A DNA stretch of 33,111 bases from Treponema sp. (GCA_022510905.1 JAFLSN010000027.1:1-33111), one strand, 5' to 3'. Counted from the stretch's first letter, positions 15,309 through 22,709 are shown. Translations and numbers: made by a program. Notes: generated by a model not told the origin, from the sequence alone.

Positions 15309-17450
15309 ATGGCAGAGTCAGATTACTTTGACCGCGAACTAAGCTGGATAGAATTTAACGCACGTGTGCTGCACGAAGCCGGCCGCACCGAAATACCGCT
15401 CATGGAACGGCTTTCGTTTCTGGCGATTGTCGCTTCAAACTTTGATGAATTTTTTCAAGTACGAGTGGCCTCTATCAAACGGCGCGCGCTTGAAAACACC
15501 TTTACTGCCGAAAGCAGTTTTAGTCCGCAGTCATTGCTAAAAAAAATCTCGCAGCGCTGCCACGAAGTTACCGCCGTTCAGTATGACACTCTCACCAACA
15601 CCGTGCTGCCCGCCCTTGCAGAAAAGGGAATCAGATATGTGAACGCGGAACAGTACACGGCCAGCCAAAAATCATACACGGAAGCGCTGTTCCACCACGA
15701 TATTTTTCCGCTCCTTACACCGCTGCGCACCGACGCTGCTGAATTTCCGCACATCGGAAACCTTCGTCTGCACGTGGCTTTTTTGCTTGAGCAGATGCCA
15801 GGTGTCCATACAAAACAAAATCCGCTTGCAACTCCGGAAGGTTCGGAGCTGGTGGCGCTGGTGCCGCTTCCAAAAGGAATTCCGCGCGTGGTGTGGCTTC
15901 CTTCCGCAGAGAACGAACAATCCGCCCCGCCGCAAAAAAACTTCACCGTACTTGACGACATCATCGTTCTGTATGGAACAGAGCTGTTTCCCGGTTATCT
16001 GGTAAAAGAAACCATGCTGTTCAAAGTGGCCCGTGACGCGGACTTTGCCGTTGACGAAGAAGCTGGCAGCAATTTTATACAGGCCATGGAAGAAGTGCTT
16101 GTAAAGCGGCAGTCAAGCTTTGCGGTGTGCCTGATGTGCAATGCAAGCAGCCAAAAGCTTTTAAGAACGCTTCAGACCAAACTTCAACTGCACAATGATG
16201 ATGTGTACTGCGTGAACGGACTGATCGATCCTTCAACCTTGCTCGACATTACCAGCACAGAAGGCGCGGAACAGTACCGCTATCCGCATTGGCATCATTT
16301 TTATCCCGACTCGCTCCCGCAAGACGGAACATACTGGAACACGCTGCGCCAGCATGATGTGCTTTTGCATGTGCCGTACGAAAGTTATGAACCGGTTGTG
16401 CGCTTTGTGCAGGATGCGGCAAAAGATCCCTCGGTGCTTGCAATCAAAATCACCTTGTACCGGACAGGCGCGGACAGCCCGATTGTGCAGGCGCTCAAAC
16501 AGGCAGCGCAGAACGGCAAGCAGGTAACGGCCTTTGTCGAGCTCAAAGCCCGCTTTGACGAAGCCCGCAACATCTCATGGGCAGAAGAGCTTGAAAAAGC
16601 CGGGGCAATCGTTGTGTACGGCGTAGTGAACCTGAAAGTCCACGCAAAAATCTGCCTTGTGGTGCGCCGCGAAAGCGACGGACTGAGGCGGTACGTGCAC
16701 ATGAGCACCGGCAACTACAACCCAAAAACGGCCCGGCTTTACCAAGACTTTTCTGTGTTCACGTCAAACCCGGAACTTGCCACCGATGCCACGCTGTTCT
16801 TCAACGTGATTTCAGGCTACAGCGCCTTGCAGCCCATGCACCACCTGTGCATGGCACCTGTTACGCTCAAAAGCCGCCTGATTGAACTGATTGACCGCGA
16901 AATCAAACAAAGCACGCCGGAAACGCCCGGTCTTATCATGGCAAAAATGAACAGCCTGTGCCATAAAGAAATCATCGACAAGCTGTACGAAGCCTCACGC
17001 GCAGGAGTGCGCATCATGCTGAACGTGAGAGGCATCTGCACACTCATTCCCGGCGTAAACGGCATGAGCCAGAACATCCGCGTGGTGAGCGTCATCGACC
17101 GCTATCTTGAACACAGCCGTATATTTTATTTTCAGAATGGCGGCGCGGAAGAACTTTACCTGAGCAGTGCGGACTGGATGGAAAGAAACCTTGACCGCCG
17201 CATTGAGCTGATGTTCCCTGTGCTAGATTCCGATGTATTCAGGCGCGTCAAAGACACATTGCAGCTGTATTTTTCGGACAACTGCCACAGCCATGTATTG
17301 CAGCCTAACGGCACATGGTGCGCAAACAGCCCGCAGGCAAACGAAAGCGCTGTGCGTGTGCAGGAAAAACTGTACCAGACTTTTAAAAAGCGGGAAGAAG
17401 CAAAACGTTCCGCACCAAAGCAGGAATTCGTGGTGCGCAGAAAGGACTAG
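15309..17450 (+). CDS. ppk1: Polyphosphate kinase 1
   Basis: This 713-residue enzyme reversibly transfers the gamma-phosphate of ATP to a polyphosphate chain. The N domain starts with FDRELSWIEFNARVLHEA and continues with FDEFFQVRV. The catalytic core holds the autophosphorylated histidine at about His445 (LKVHAKICLV), a second conserved histidine at about His464 (YVHMSTGNYNP) and a third at about His602 (YLEHSRIFYF). These spacings match those of the Escherichia coli enzyme. Length is normal. AGGGGG lies just before the ATG. The gap after the Ppx/GppA gene is 86 bp with no terminator seen, so kinase and phosphatase are probably co-transcribed, coupling synthesis and breakdown of polyphosphate. 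Confidence 0.96.
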   Translation: MAESDYFDRELSWIEFNARVLHEAGRTEIPLMERLSFLAIVASNFDEFFQVRVASIKRRALENTFTAESSFSPQSLLKKISQRCHEVTAVQYDTLTNTVLPALAEKGIRYVNAEQYTASQKSYTEALFHHDIFPLLTPLRTDAAEFPHIGNLRLHVAFLLEQMPGVHTKQNPLATPEGSELVALVPLPKGIPRVVWLPSAENEQSAPPQKNFTVLDDIIVLYGTELFPGYLVKETMLFKVARDADFAVDEEAGSNFIQAMEEVLVKRQSSFAVCLMCNASSQKLLRTLQTKLQLHNDDVYCVNGLIDPSTLLDITSTEGAEQYRYPHWHHFYPDSLPQDGTYWNTLRQHDVLLHVPYESYEPVVRFVQDAAKDPSVLAIKITLYRTGADSPIVQALKQAAQNGKQVTAFVELKARFDEARNISWAEELEKAGAIVVYGVVNLKVHAKICLVVRRESDGLRRYVHMSTGNYNPKTARLYQDFSVFTSNPELATDATLFFNVISGYSALQPMHHLCMAPVTLKSRLIELIDREIKQSTPETPGLIMAKMNSLCHKEIIDKLYEASRAGVRIMLNVRGICTLIPGVNGMSQNIRVVSVIDRYLEHSRIFYFQNGGAEELYLSSADWMERNLDRRIELMFPVLDSDVFRRVKDTLQLYFSDNCHSHVLQPNGTWCANSPQANESAVRVQEKLYQTFKKREEAKRSAPKQEFVVRRKD

Positions 17451-17516
17451 CAGCAGCGCCTTTGAAGCAAGAACCCGGGCCGCTTAAAAACGCACATTTG
17501 CCATGTGCCAAGAACC

Positions 17517-18293
17517 TTATTTACGGCATAAGCTTTTTGAGCGCTCGTACAGCAGTATACCTGTGGCAACGGAAACATTCAGGCTGTCGATTTTTCCGCA
17601 GGTGGGAATCGACACAATCGTATCGCACTGCTCGCCAAGCAGCCTGGCAATGCCGTTTCCTTCACTTCCCACGACAATGCAGGAAAGAGGCGCAAACGAA
17701 ACCTGCGCAAGGCTGGCACCGCCGGAATCCGCCCCGTACAGCCAGAATCCCGCCTGTTTAAGCTGCAAGGCCGCCCGAACAAGATTGGGCACAACCGCAA
17801 CAGGCACCCAGGCACTGGCACCCGCGCTTGTCCGTGCAATGGTTTCGTTCTGTGTAAGATTTCCCGTGGTGCGGGAAGCCCCCGCAACGAGCAAGTCAAC
17901 ACCGAACTGGTCGCAGGAACGCATGATGGCACCGATGTTGTGCGGGTCGGTAATGGCATCGAGCATAAGCACGGTGGCATTTTGCGGAACACGGCCCAGC
18001 CAGCGTTCAAGCTGCACCAAAGAACCGGACGGTTCCGCCTTCCCCTGCACGGAAAGCACCAAGCCCCGATGGTCTTGCGCGGAAGGTGGAAGCGCGGCAC
18101 AGATGGCGTCCAGCTCCGCTTCGGCAACCTGCATGGCACTGATTCCGGCGCCGCCTGCAAGGGCGAGGATTTTTTTTATGCGCGGACCGATTTTGCTGTA
18201 GTAAAGCTGCATGGCCACAGGCGTTCGCCTTTCCGCCGCACGCCGCACCTGCTCTTCTACCGCATGAAAACCGGTGTATATATGTTGCTCCAT
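17517..18293 (-). CDS. rlmB: TrmH-family 23S rRNA 2'-O-methyltransferase (RlmB-like)
   Basis: This 258-residue SPOUT methyltransferase probably methylates the ribose of G2251 in 23S rRNA. It begins with a short substrate-binding domain (YTGFHAVEEQVRRAA). The three SpoU motifs follow: LDAITDPHNIGAIMRSC (motif 1, about 151-167), VGSEGNGI (motif 2, about 212-219) and IPTCGKIDSLNVSVATGI (motif 3, about 231-248). Motif 3 usually reads IPM-G---SLNVS; here Thr-Cys replaces the usual residues before the Gly. SPOUT enzymes bind SAM in a C-terminal trefoil knot. No Shine-Dalgarno is present, and a weak -10 lies six bases upstream of the ATG. It lies downstream of the YchJ-like gene on the same strand. 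A different RNA target, such as tRNA, is possible. Confidence 0.88.
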   Translation of the reverse strand: MEQHIYTGFHAVEEQVRRAAERRTPVAMQLYYSKIGPRIKKILALAGGAGISAMQVAEAELDAICAALPPSAQDHRGLVLSVQGKAEPSGSLVQLERWLGRVPQNATVLMLDAITDPHNIGAIMRSCDQFGVDLLVAGASRTTGNLTQNETIARTSAGASAWVPVAVVPNLVRAALQLKQAGFWLYGADSGGASLAQVSFAPLSCIVVGSEGNGIARLLGEQCDTIVSIPTCGKIDSLNVSVATGILLYERSKSLCRK

Positions 18294-18299
18294 TTGTTT

Positions 18300-18305
18300 A
18301 GATTA
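18300..18305 (-). promoter_or_regulatory. Weak -10 in leaderless position before rlmB
   Basis: On the minus strand TAATCT fits TANNNT and lies exactly six bases before the ATG of rlmB. No good -35 is seen. The call rests on its identical placement to stronger cases in the window. Confidence 0.35.
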
Positions 18306-18403
18306 CCGCACCATGCCTGAACAGCCGCCTCTTCCGCAAGACCTGTCTTGGGGCCGCAGAAAGCGTCCACAGAAAACACTTTCAGGCGGAACACGGCATT
18401 GCG

Positions 18404-18910
18404 CTAATTCTTGCCGCAGCACTGCTTGTATTTTTTTCCAGAACCGCATGGGCACGGCTCGTTGCGGCCGATCTTCCGCCCTTCGCGGACAACGGTGGTG
18501 GGCTTTATCATGCCGGTGCTGTAGAGCCATTCACCGTCAACCTTTTTGAATGCGCCGGTCTCGTGGTGCACGTCGCGGATTCCCTTTTGCGTGTACGTGG
18601 CTTCAAATTCAACAACGCCTTCGGTGTCGGATTCTCCGCCTTTTTCGGTGCGCAGAATTTTCAGACCATGCCATGTGCTGGAACGGCTCCAGTTTTCGGT
18701 GGCCTTGCGGTCAATTTCCGCGATTTCTTCGCTTTTTTCGCAAGTGTTGATGATAAAGTCAATCTCATGGGCAACATAGGCGCTGTAACGAGCCCGCATG
18801 AGCGCTTCCGCGGTGGAAGCCTTGACCGTTCCCGCAATCACAGGGCCGCAGCAGTCGGCATAGCGCCTGCCCGAGCCGCACGGACACATTTCGATGTTTG
18901 TTTCACTCAT
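18404..18910 (-). CDS. YchJ/UPF0225 family protein with SEC-C zinc motifs
   Basis: This 168-residue cytoplasmic protein has a SEC-C type zinc-binding motif at each end: [15 protein letters not shown] (about 8-22) and [15 protein letters not shown] (about 151-165). Between them lies the YchJ central domain ([21 protein letters not shown] and the following NTF2-like strands, [10 protein letters not shown]). In SecA the SEC-C motif helps bind SecB or ribosomes; in stand-alone proteins the role is undefined. The start at 18910 is supported by a strong promoter ending six bases upstream and by the position of the first SEC-C motif. An upstream in-frame start would lie outside the expected transcript. 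It precedes rlmB on the same strand. Confidence 0.88.
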   Translation of the reverse strand: MSETNIEMCPCGSGRRYADCCGPVIAGTVKASTAEALMRARYSAYVAHEIDFIINTCEKSEEIAEIDRKATENWSRSSTWHGLKILRTEKGGESDTEGVVEFEATYTQKGIRDVHHETGAFKKVDGEWLYSTGMIKPTTVVREGRKIGRNEPCPCGSGKKYKQCCGKN

Positions 18911-18916
18911 GCGCCC

Positions 18917-18945
18917 AGTATACCAATAATCCGCGCGCAGTTCAA
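18917..18945 (-). promoter_or_regulatory. Promoter for a leaderless transcript of the YchJ-like gene
   Basis: Read on the minus strand: TTGAAC (18945-18940), a 17-bp spacer and TATACT (18922-18917), then six bases (GGGCGC) and ATG. Four of six -35 and five of six -10 bases match consensus, with no Shine-Dalgarno sequence. Confidence 0.7.
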
Positions 18946-19126
18946 GAAAGGCAAAAGCTTGGCCCGCGCACATTGCAGACCAAGGACAAGCCGCTTCTGG
19001 CGCGTTTTCGGCCTGCGGAAATCTTTTTCACTTTTTATGCATGGGGAGTTCCGTTGCATACACTCTCGCGGCGAAATCTTTGCAACGCGCATATTTGAGT
19101 ATGGAGTGGAAAGCGCGGAGGGGCGG

Positions 19127-19474
19127 ATGACGTTCGAGTGGGATGCCTACAAGGAAAAGCACAACATCGGGAAACACAACGGAATCACGTTCAGAACGGC
19201 GGCGAATGTCTTTGCCGGCGAGCACACGGTCGTAAAATATGGCGGCCCCCATTCGTTCCTGGAAGAGGACAGGAACGAGCTGAACAAGAAGAGGCACCGT
19301 GGGCTGTGCTTTGAGACCGCCGTAATTATTTTCGCCGACCCGCTCCTGTATGTCGATTATGACGAAATCCACTCCGACAGCGATGACAGGAACAGGTATG
19401 TCGGGCAGATTGCGGGAAAGTATGTCACCAACGTAATCGGCACCAGCAGGGCAAGGGCTGCCAGACAAAGGTAA
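19127..19474 (+). CDS. brnT: BrnT-like toxin with internal duplication and altered C-terminus
   Basis: The first residues (MTFEWDAYKEKHNIGKHNGITF) are typical of BrnT, a type II ribonuclease toxin of about 90 residues. Here the product is 115 residues and carries the BrnT motif twice: NIGKHNGITFRTAANVFAG, then NKKRHRGLCFETAVIIFADP followed by DEIHSD-DDRNRYVGQI. The second copy fits the BrnT consensus better. The ending (YVTNVIGTSRARAARQR) lacks the usual RIRIISAR-A strand, and the DNA there encodes the tail of BrnA in another frame. This suggests that deletion fused the end of brnT to the end of brnA, and that two toxin copies were joined earlier. GGAGGGG precedes the ATG. Activity is doubtful. 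There is no intact antitoxin next to it. Confidence 0.65.
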   Translation: MTFEWDAYKEKHNIGKHNGITFRTAANVFAGEHTVVKYGGPHSFLEEDRNELNKKRHRGLCFETAVIIFADPLLYVDYDEIHSDSDDRNRYVGQIAGKYVTNVIGTSRARAARQR

Positions 19475-19506
19475 ACGCCGTCCTGCGCAAGTACGCATTA
19501 GGCTGA
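19441..19506 (+). pseudogene. brnA: Remnant of the BrnA antitoxin C-terminus
   Basis: In the frame shifted from the toxin gene, codons 19441-19503 read HQQGKGCQTKVNAVLRKYALG and then stop. The segment QGKGYQT-INAVLR-Y is the conserved end of BrnA, the ribbon-helix-helix antitoxin and repressor normally encoded directly after brnT. Only this tail survives, overlapping the 3' end of the toxin gene out of frame. No start codon or N-terminal DNA-binding part is present. This is a deletion relic. Confidence 0.6.
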
Positions 19507-19563
19507 GCGGGAATGCCCTGCGGCCAAGTCCGTGATTCAATTTGTGCAGGCAGAAAAAAAACA

Positions 19564-19592
19564 TTGCGCTAACGAAAATTATCGTATAGAAT
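19564..19592 (+). promoter_or_regulatory. Promoter placed for a leaderless transcript at 19599
   Basis: TTGCGC (19564-19569), a 17-bp spacer and TAGAAT (19587-19592, five of six) end six bases before the ATG at 19599, with no Shine-Dalgarno sequence. Confidence 0.5.
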
Positions 19593-19598
19593 AAAACC

Positions 19599-19715
19599 AT
19601 GAGCGGATTCTTTGCACAGAGCGCATTTCCTCCTCTTTTATGCGGTAAGCCCGTAGCAAAGAATCGCACTCCCATTTTACCCCCCCCCATCATAAACCGG
19701 CAAATTCCAAGATAA
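19599..19715 (+). CDS. Short reading frame containing a C9 tract; possible phase-variable start of a repeat protein
   Basis: The frame encodes 38 residues (MSGFFAQSAFPPLLCGK ... PPPIIN) and is unlike any family I know. Support comes from the promoter six bases upstream. Nine C in a row (19680-19688) encode the three prolines. As written it stops at 19713-19715. With one more C (or two fewer) the same start would read, without a stop, through the leader and all sixteen 41-bp repeats to the TAA at 20486-20488, giving about 296 residues. That stop lies 12 bp before the DUF6261-like gene. Whether any of this is translated is unproven; it could also be decayed DNA. Confidence 0.35.
   Translation: MSGFFAQSAFPPLLCGKPVAKNRTPILPPPIINRQIPR
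19680..19688. repeat. C9 homopolymer (G9 on the minus strand)
   Basis: Nine consecutive C. Poly-G/poly-C tracts of eight or more vary in length in Treponema pallidum and switch genes on and off. This is the only such tract noticed in the window. Confidence 0.9.
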
Positions 19716-19780
19716 TATCCATCATACAAAGCGGCTTTCTCTCAACTCGCACGGCTTTCCATGCCCGCCATGCTGCATCC

Positions 19781-20450
19781 GGCGTGTTTTCTGGTCGTGA
19801 AAGTTCCTTCGTTGCTTGCCCGGGGAGTTTTCGGGCTTCAAAAGTTCCTTCGCTGCTTGCCCGGAGCGTTTTCGGGCTTCAAAAGTTTCTTCGTTGCTTG
19901 TCCGGGGCGTTTTTGGCTCGCAAAAGTTCCTTCGCTGCTCGCTCGTGGCGTTTTTGGCTCGCGAAAGTTCCTTCATTGCTTGCCCGGGGTGTTTTCGGCT
20001 CGCGAAAGTTCCTTCACTGCCTGCCCGGGGTGTTTTCGGCTCGCGAAAGTTCCTTCGCTGCTTGCCCGGGGCGTTTTCGGGCTTCAAAAGTTCCTTCGTT
20101 GCTTGCCCAAGGCGTTTTCGGCTCGCGAAAGTTCCTTTATTGCTTTTCCGGGGCGTTTTCGGGCTTCAAAAGTTCCTTCGCTGCTTTTCCGGGGCGTTTT
20201 TGGCTCGCGAAAGTTCCTTCACTGCCTGCCCGGGGTGTTTTCGGCTCGCGAAAGTTCCTTTATTGCTTGTCCGGGGCGTTTTCGGGTCGCGAAAGTTCCT
20301 TCGCTGCTTGCCCGGGGCGTTTTCGGGCTTCAAAAGTTCCTTCGTTGCTTGCCCGGGGTGTTTTCGGGTCGCGAAAGTTCCTTCGCTGCTTGCCCGGGGC
20401 ATTTTCGGGCTTCAAAAGTTTCTTCGTTGCTTACCCAAGGCGGTTTCGGG
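19781..20450. repeat. Tandem array of sixteen 41-bp repeats
   Basis: The core AAGTTCCTTC recurs at 19801, 19842, 19883 and every 41 bp up to 20416 without a single indel, although units differ by substitutions. Each unit has a variable part (TCGGGCTTCAAAAG, TCGGCTCGCGAAAG or TCGGGTCGCGAAAG), the core, GCTGCTTGCC, and CGGGGCGTTTT. Since 41 is not a multiple of three, each frame cycles every three units, and all three plus-strand frames are open across the array. Some units can form a TTTCG/CGAAA hairpin, and one unit (19910-19930) shows a paired change to TTTTG/CAAAA. There are no unique spacers, so it is not a CRISPR array. Open frames inside it are not annotated as separate genes. Confidence 0.93.
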
Positions 20451-20500
20451 GCGAATTCGTGTTTTTTGGCAATTCTGGTACATCATAAAGGAGGTGGTTT

Positions 20501-21211
20501 ATGGCAACAGTGGCAAAGCTGTCCAACAATGTTCGCGTAACGGAGCTTGATGCTCTTTCGGACGCGATGGAGAGGGAGTATGCGGTGGCCTGCGGTGACG
20601 GCTCAACGGTGGTGGCCAAGGACGTGCTGCTCAAGGGGCTTTTTTCGCAGCTTACGGATTTTAGCGCGCGGAACACCACGGCAATCAAGCAGGACGCGGT
20701 TGTGTCCACCTTGGATGCGGCTGACGCGGCGCGGGATTCTGTTACCCGGGATCTTTTCACGCTTTCCAACGGCTACACGGCAAGTCCTTTTGCGGAGGTC
20801 AAGGCGGCTGCCGCTGCGGTGTGCGCGGTTCTGGACAAGTACGGGCGCGGCATGACATCAAAGGGCTACGCCGACCAGACAGCGCTCACGGAATCATTGC
20901 TGGAGGATTTGGGCGCGGAGAAGGTTGCGGCGCAGATAAAGGCGCTTTCTGGCGTGGCGGAGCTGGTGGCGGGTCTGCGTGAGGCGCAGGACGCTTTTGC
21001 CTCGGCGCACGACGGCTACATCAAGGCCAAGGCGGGCAAGGGGGAGAGCGCCACATCGCTCAAAAAGCCGATTGTCTCGCTCATCAACGACAGCATCGTG
21101 CCGTACCTGAACATCGTGGCGGCCATGGAGGGCTACGCGGACTTTGTTCTGGCTGTGGCGGGTAACATCAAGGGCACCAACGACACCGTGGCGCGGCGGG
21201 CGGGGAAATAG
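20501..21211 (+). CDS. DUF6261-like all-helical protein
   Basis: This 236-residue protein is almost entirely helical, Ala-rich and free of cysteine apart from a few positions; it has no signal peptide or membrane segment. The general pattern (DVLLKGLFSQLTDFS, DAADAARDSVTRDLF, a central AEVKAAAAAVCAVLDKYGRG segment, and ALSGVAELVAGLREAQDAF near residue 150) resembles DUF6261 proteins found in Bacteroidetes and treponemes, whose function is unknown. AAGGAGGT directly before the ATG is an unusually strong ribosome-binding site. It lies immediately downstream of the 41-bp array, and the array-spanning frame would end 12 bp before it, so the two may be linked. Codon use is GC-rich compared with the core genes, which fits acquired DNA. 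Confidence 0.55.
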   Translation: MATVAKLSNNVRVTELDALSDAMEREYAVACGDGSTVVAKDVLLKGLFSQLTDFSARNTTAIKQDAVVSTLDAADAARDSVTRDLFTLSNGYTASPFAEVKAAAAAVCAVLDKYGRGMTSKGYADQTALTESLLEDLGAEKVAAQIKALSGVAELVAGLREAQDAFASAHDGYIKAKAGKGESATSLKKPIVSLINDSIVPYLNIVAAMEGYADFVLAVAGNIKGTNDTVARRAGK

Positions 21212-21234
21212 AGGCGAACCAGTCGGGCGCGGGT

Positions 21235-21322
21235 TTCGTCAATGAGCGTCTGGAGCAGGTCGGGGCGGCGGATTTTGGGCAGGGAGATGAGCGGCGGGCG
21301 TGGTATTGGAGACGGCAATCAT
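21235..21322 (-). pseudogene. DUF3368 PIN-like toxin, frameshifted and truncated
   Basis: The ATG overlaps the stop of the UPF0175 gene (ATGA overlap), as normal for this toxin-antitoxin pair. The frame reads MIAVSNTTP, then a single-base shift near 21295 moves the match to PLISLPKIRRPDLLQTLIDE, the conserved DUF3368 start (VSNTTPLISL-KI-RLDLL). After about base 21235 the similarity ends and the DNA runs into the tail of the DUF6261-like gene. Both a frameshift and a large 3' deletion are present, so no toxin is made. Confidence 0.7.
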
Positions 21323-21609
21323 GCGCGGCCGTCCTGCCGCAGGGCTTCCTCGATGGCGCGGGAGTCCTCCTCTGCCTCCTCCCAGGTCTGGGTGAGGTAC
21401 GGAATGCCCATGGCGGCGTACAGCTCAATCAAATCCCACCTGGGGATTCCGAGCAGCTGCGCCGCGCGTCCGTGGGAGATGGTCATGTCGGCGATGGCGG
21501 GGTGCAGGAGCATCGCCCGCTCGCGCAGGTCGGGTTCACCGTCCGCGCCCACTTTGACATAGCGGGCGGCTTCCCGCGATACGGTGAACGTGATTGCCGT
21601 GTCTGCCAT
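21319..21609 (-). CDS. UPF0175 family antitoxin
   Basis: This 96-residue protein contains the UPF0175 helix-turn-helix core (ERAMLLHPAIADMTISHGRAAQLLGIPRWDLIELYAAMGIPY), which binds the toxin-antitoxin promoter. UPF0175 proteins are antitoxins for DUF3368 PIN-like toxins. The start at 21609 follows GGAGG six bases upstream; a longer frame upstream is rejected because it lies beyond the likely transcription start. The gene looks complete, but its toxin, overlapping by four bases downstream, is destroyed. It could persist as a stand-alone repressor or as protection against a related toxin elsewhere. Confidence 0.8.
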   Translation of the reverse strand: MADTAITFTVSREAARYVKVGADGEPDLRERAMLLHPAIADMTISHGRAAQLLGIPRWDLIELYAAMGIPYLTQTWEEAEEDSRAIEEALRQDGRA

Positions 21610-21637
21610 AGATTCCTCCGTGTGGTGTGCTTGCGAC

Positions 21638-21643
21638 AGTATA
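21638..21643 (-). promoter_or_regulatory. -10 box of the UPF0175 gene
   Basis: TATACT on the minus strand, about 28 bases before the ATG, giving a leader of about 22 bases with a GGAGG site. It contrasts with the leaderless geometry of other genes here. The -35 is weak. Confidence 0.45.
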
Positions 21644-21837
21644 TCACGGGATGGCAGAAAAATAAAACGGCGCGGTCGTTCCAACAGGCTCAATGACCGT
21701 AACGGTGGTGTATTGGCCGCCTGTCAAAACCACCGGCCTTTGCCGCAAGGCGCAGAAAACCGTGCACAACCACAGGGCGTTGCCCCGTGTGCAGATAGAT
21801 AATCTTCGGCGGAAGAAAAACGCAAAGGAGAAACATC

Positions 21838-22524
21838 ATGAAAAAGATGTTCGAAAAAAAACTTGCGCTCCTGCTGGCGGCACTGCTGCTTGCAGTGGGA
21901 GGGGCATTTATCTCGTGCAGCAGCGACGATGACGGTGGTGAAAACAAAAAACCAGGCACTGAACAAACACCCTCTGACGATGAAAACAAAGGCGATGGAG
22001 AAGAGGAGGGCGATGAGGAAGAGAAAAAGGAAGACGAGGATGAACCAAATATTCCTTGTTCAGAAAAATTTAAAGATGCAAAATTGCAGGCTACTTACAC
22101 CATGACAATAGCTGCCGCCGCAGTAGACAACCTTGGCTGGTATCTTTATCCCCAGTATGGAAAATGGAGTTATGTTGTGGATGATGGGAACGGAGAAACA
22201 GAGGTAAAATCTGTAGTTGGAGCTAATGACTGGTGGAAAGGAACCGATGCAAATAAAACTGCCCACTATGTTATAAAAGATGGGGATACACTCACCTTCT
22301 ACACATGGATAAATGAACCTGGTACCATGATACTGGAGGGAAGCTCTACAGCCGGGGCAGCCACCATAAACCCCTATGACACTGATAATGGCTGGGGAGA
22401 TTCTGTTGGTTCTTGGGGTAAAGATGATTCCAGAACTGAAATATCTCCAGACGATGCGCAAAGTATCAAAATAGTAATAACTCGTGACGGTGATACTCAA
22501 GTCGCTAAATTCTACACACTTTAG
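21838..22524 (+). CDS. Treponemal lipoprotein with acidic linker
   Basis: This 228-residue protein has a lysine-rich start, a hydrophobic core (LALLLAALLLAVGGAFISC) and a lipidated Cys at about residue 27. An Asp/Glu/Lys-rich linker (about 29-75) includes the runs GDGEEEGDEEEKKEDEDE. The C-terminal domain (about 76-228) is rich in Trp, Tyr, Thr and Gly (WYLYPQYGKWSYVVDD, NDWWKGTD, YVIKDGDTLTFYTW) and probably forms a beta-sandwich. I do not recognise its family; a carbohydrate- or surface-binding role would be guesswork. AAAGGAG precedes the ATG. The second half is clearly more AT-rich than its surroundings, which may indicate different ancestry. A strong terminator follows. Confidence 0.8.
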   Translation: MKKMFEKKLALLLAALLLAVGGAFISCSSDDDGGENKKPGTEQTPSDDENKGDGEEEGDEEEKKEDEDEPNIPCSEKFKDAKLQATYTMTIAAAAVDNLGWYLYPQYGKWSYVVDDGNGETEVKSVVGANDWWKGTDANKTAHYVIKDGDTLTFYTWINEPGTMILEGSSTAGAATINPYDTDNGWGDSVGSWGKDDSRTEISPDDAQSIKIVITRDGDTQVAKFYTL

Positions 22525-22602
22525 TTTTTGGAGCAGTTTGTATTACATCATGTAACTTGGTGAAATATTGACTACTTAGTTCACAACACTACAATCATCT
22601 AC

Positions 22603-22642
22603 AAAAAGCCCCGTGGTGCAATCCTTGCCGCGGGGCTTTTTT
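22603..22642 (+). terminator. Strong intrinsic terminator
   Basis: AAAAAGCCCCG (22603-22613) pairs with CGGGGCTTTTTT (22631-22642): a GC-rich stem of six pairs extended by A/T pairs, followed by a T-tract. It ends the lipoprotein transcript and separates it from the arginine genes. Confidence 0.9.
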
Positions 22643-22709
22643 GTGCGCGGGCGGTTGGCGGCTTTGGCGGCTCCGCGCCGCCTTCATTGTTAAAGCCGGG
22701 GCGCACATA

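Noticed and set aside
17579..18160. Second protein in another minus frame within rlmB
   Set aside because: It is a shadow of the SpoU methyltransferase frame with Arg/Pro-rich low-complexity translation and no start signal.
19781..20450. CRISPR array
   Set aside because: The units are contiguous 41-bp tandem copies with no unique spacers between repeats, and no cas genes are nearby.
19816..20550. Other long open frames inside the 41-bp array as independent genes
   Set aside because: All plus-strand frames are open because the unit lacks stops. These frames start within the repeats with no promoter or ribosome-binding site; only the frame linked to 19599 has external support.
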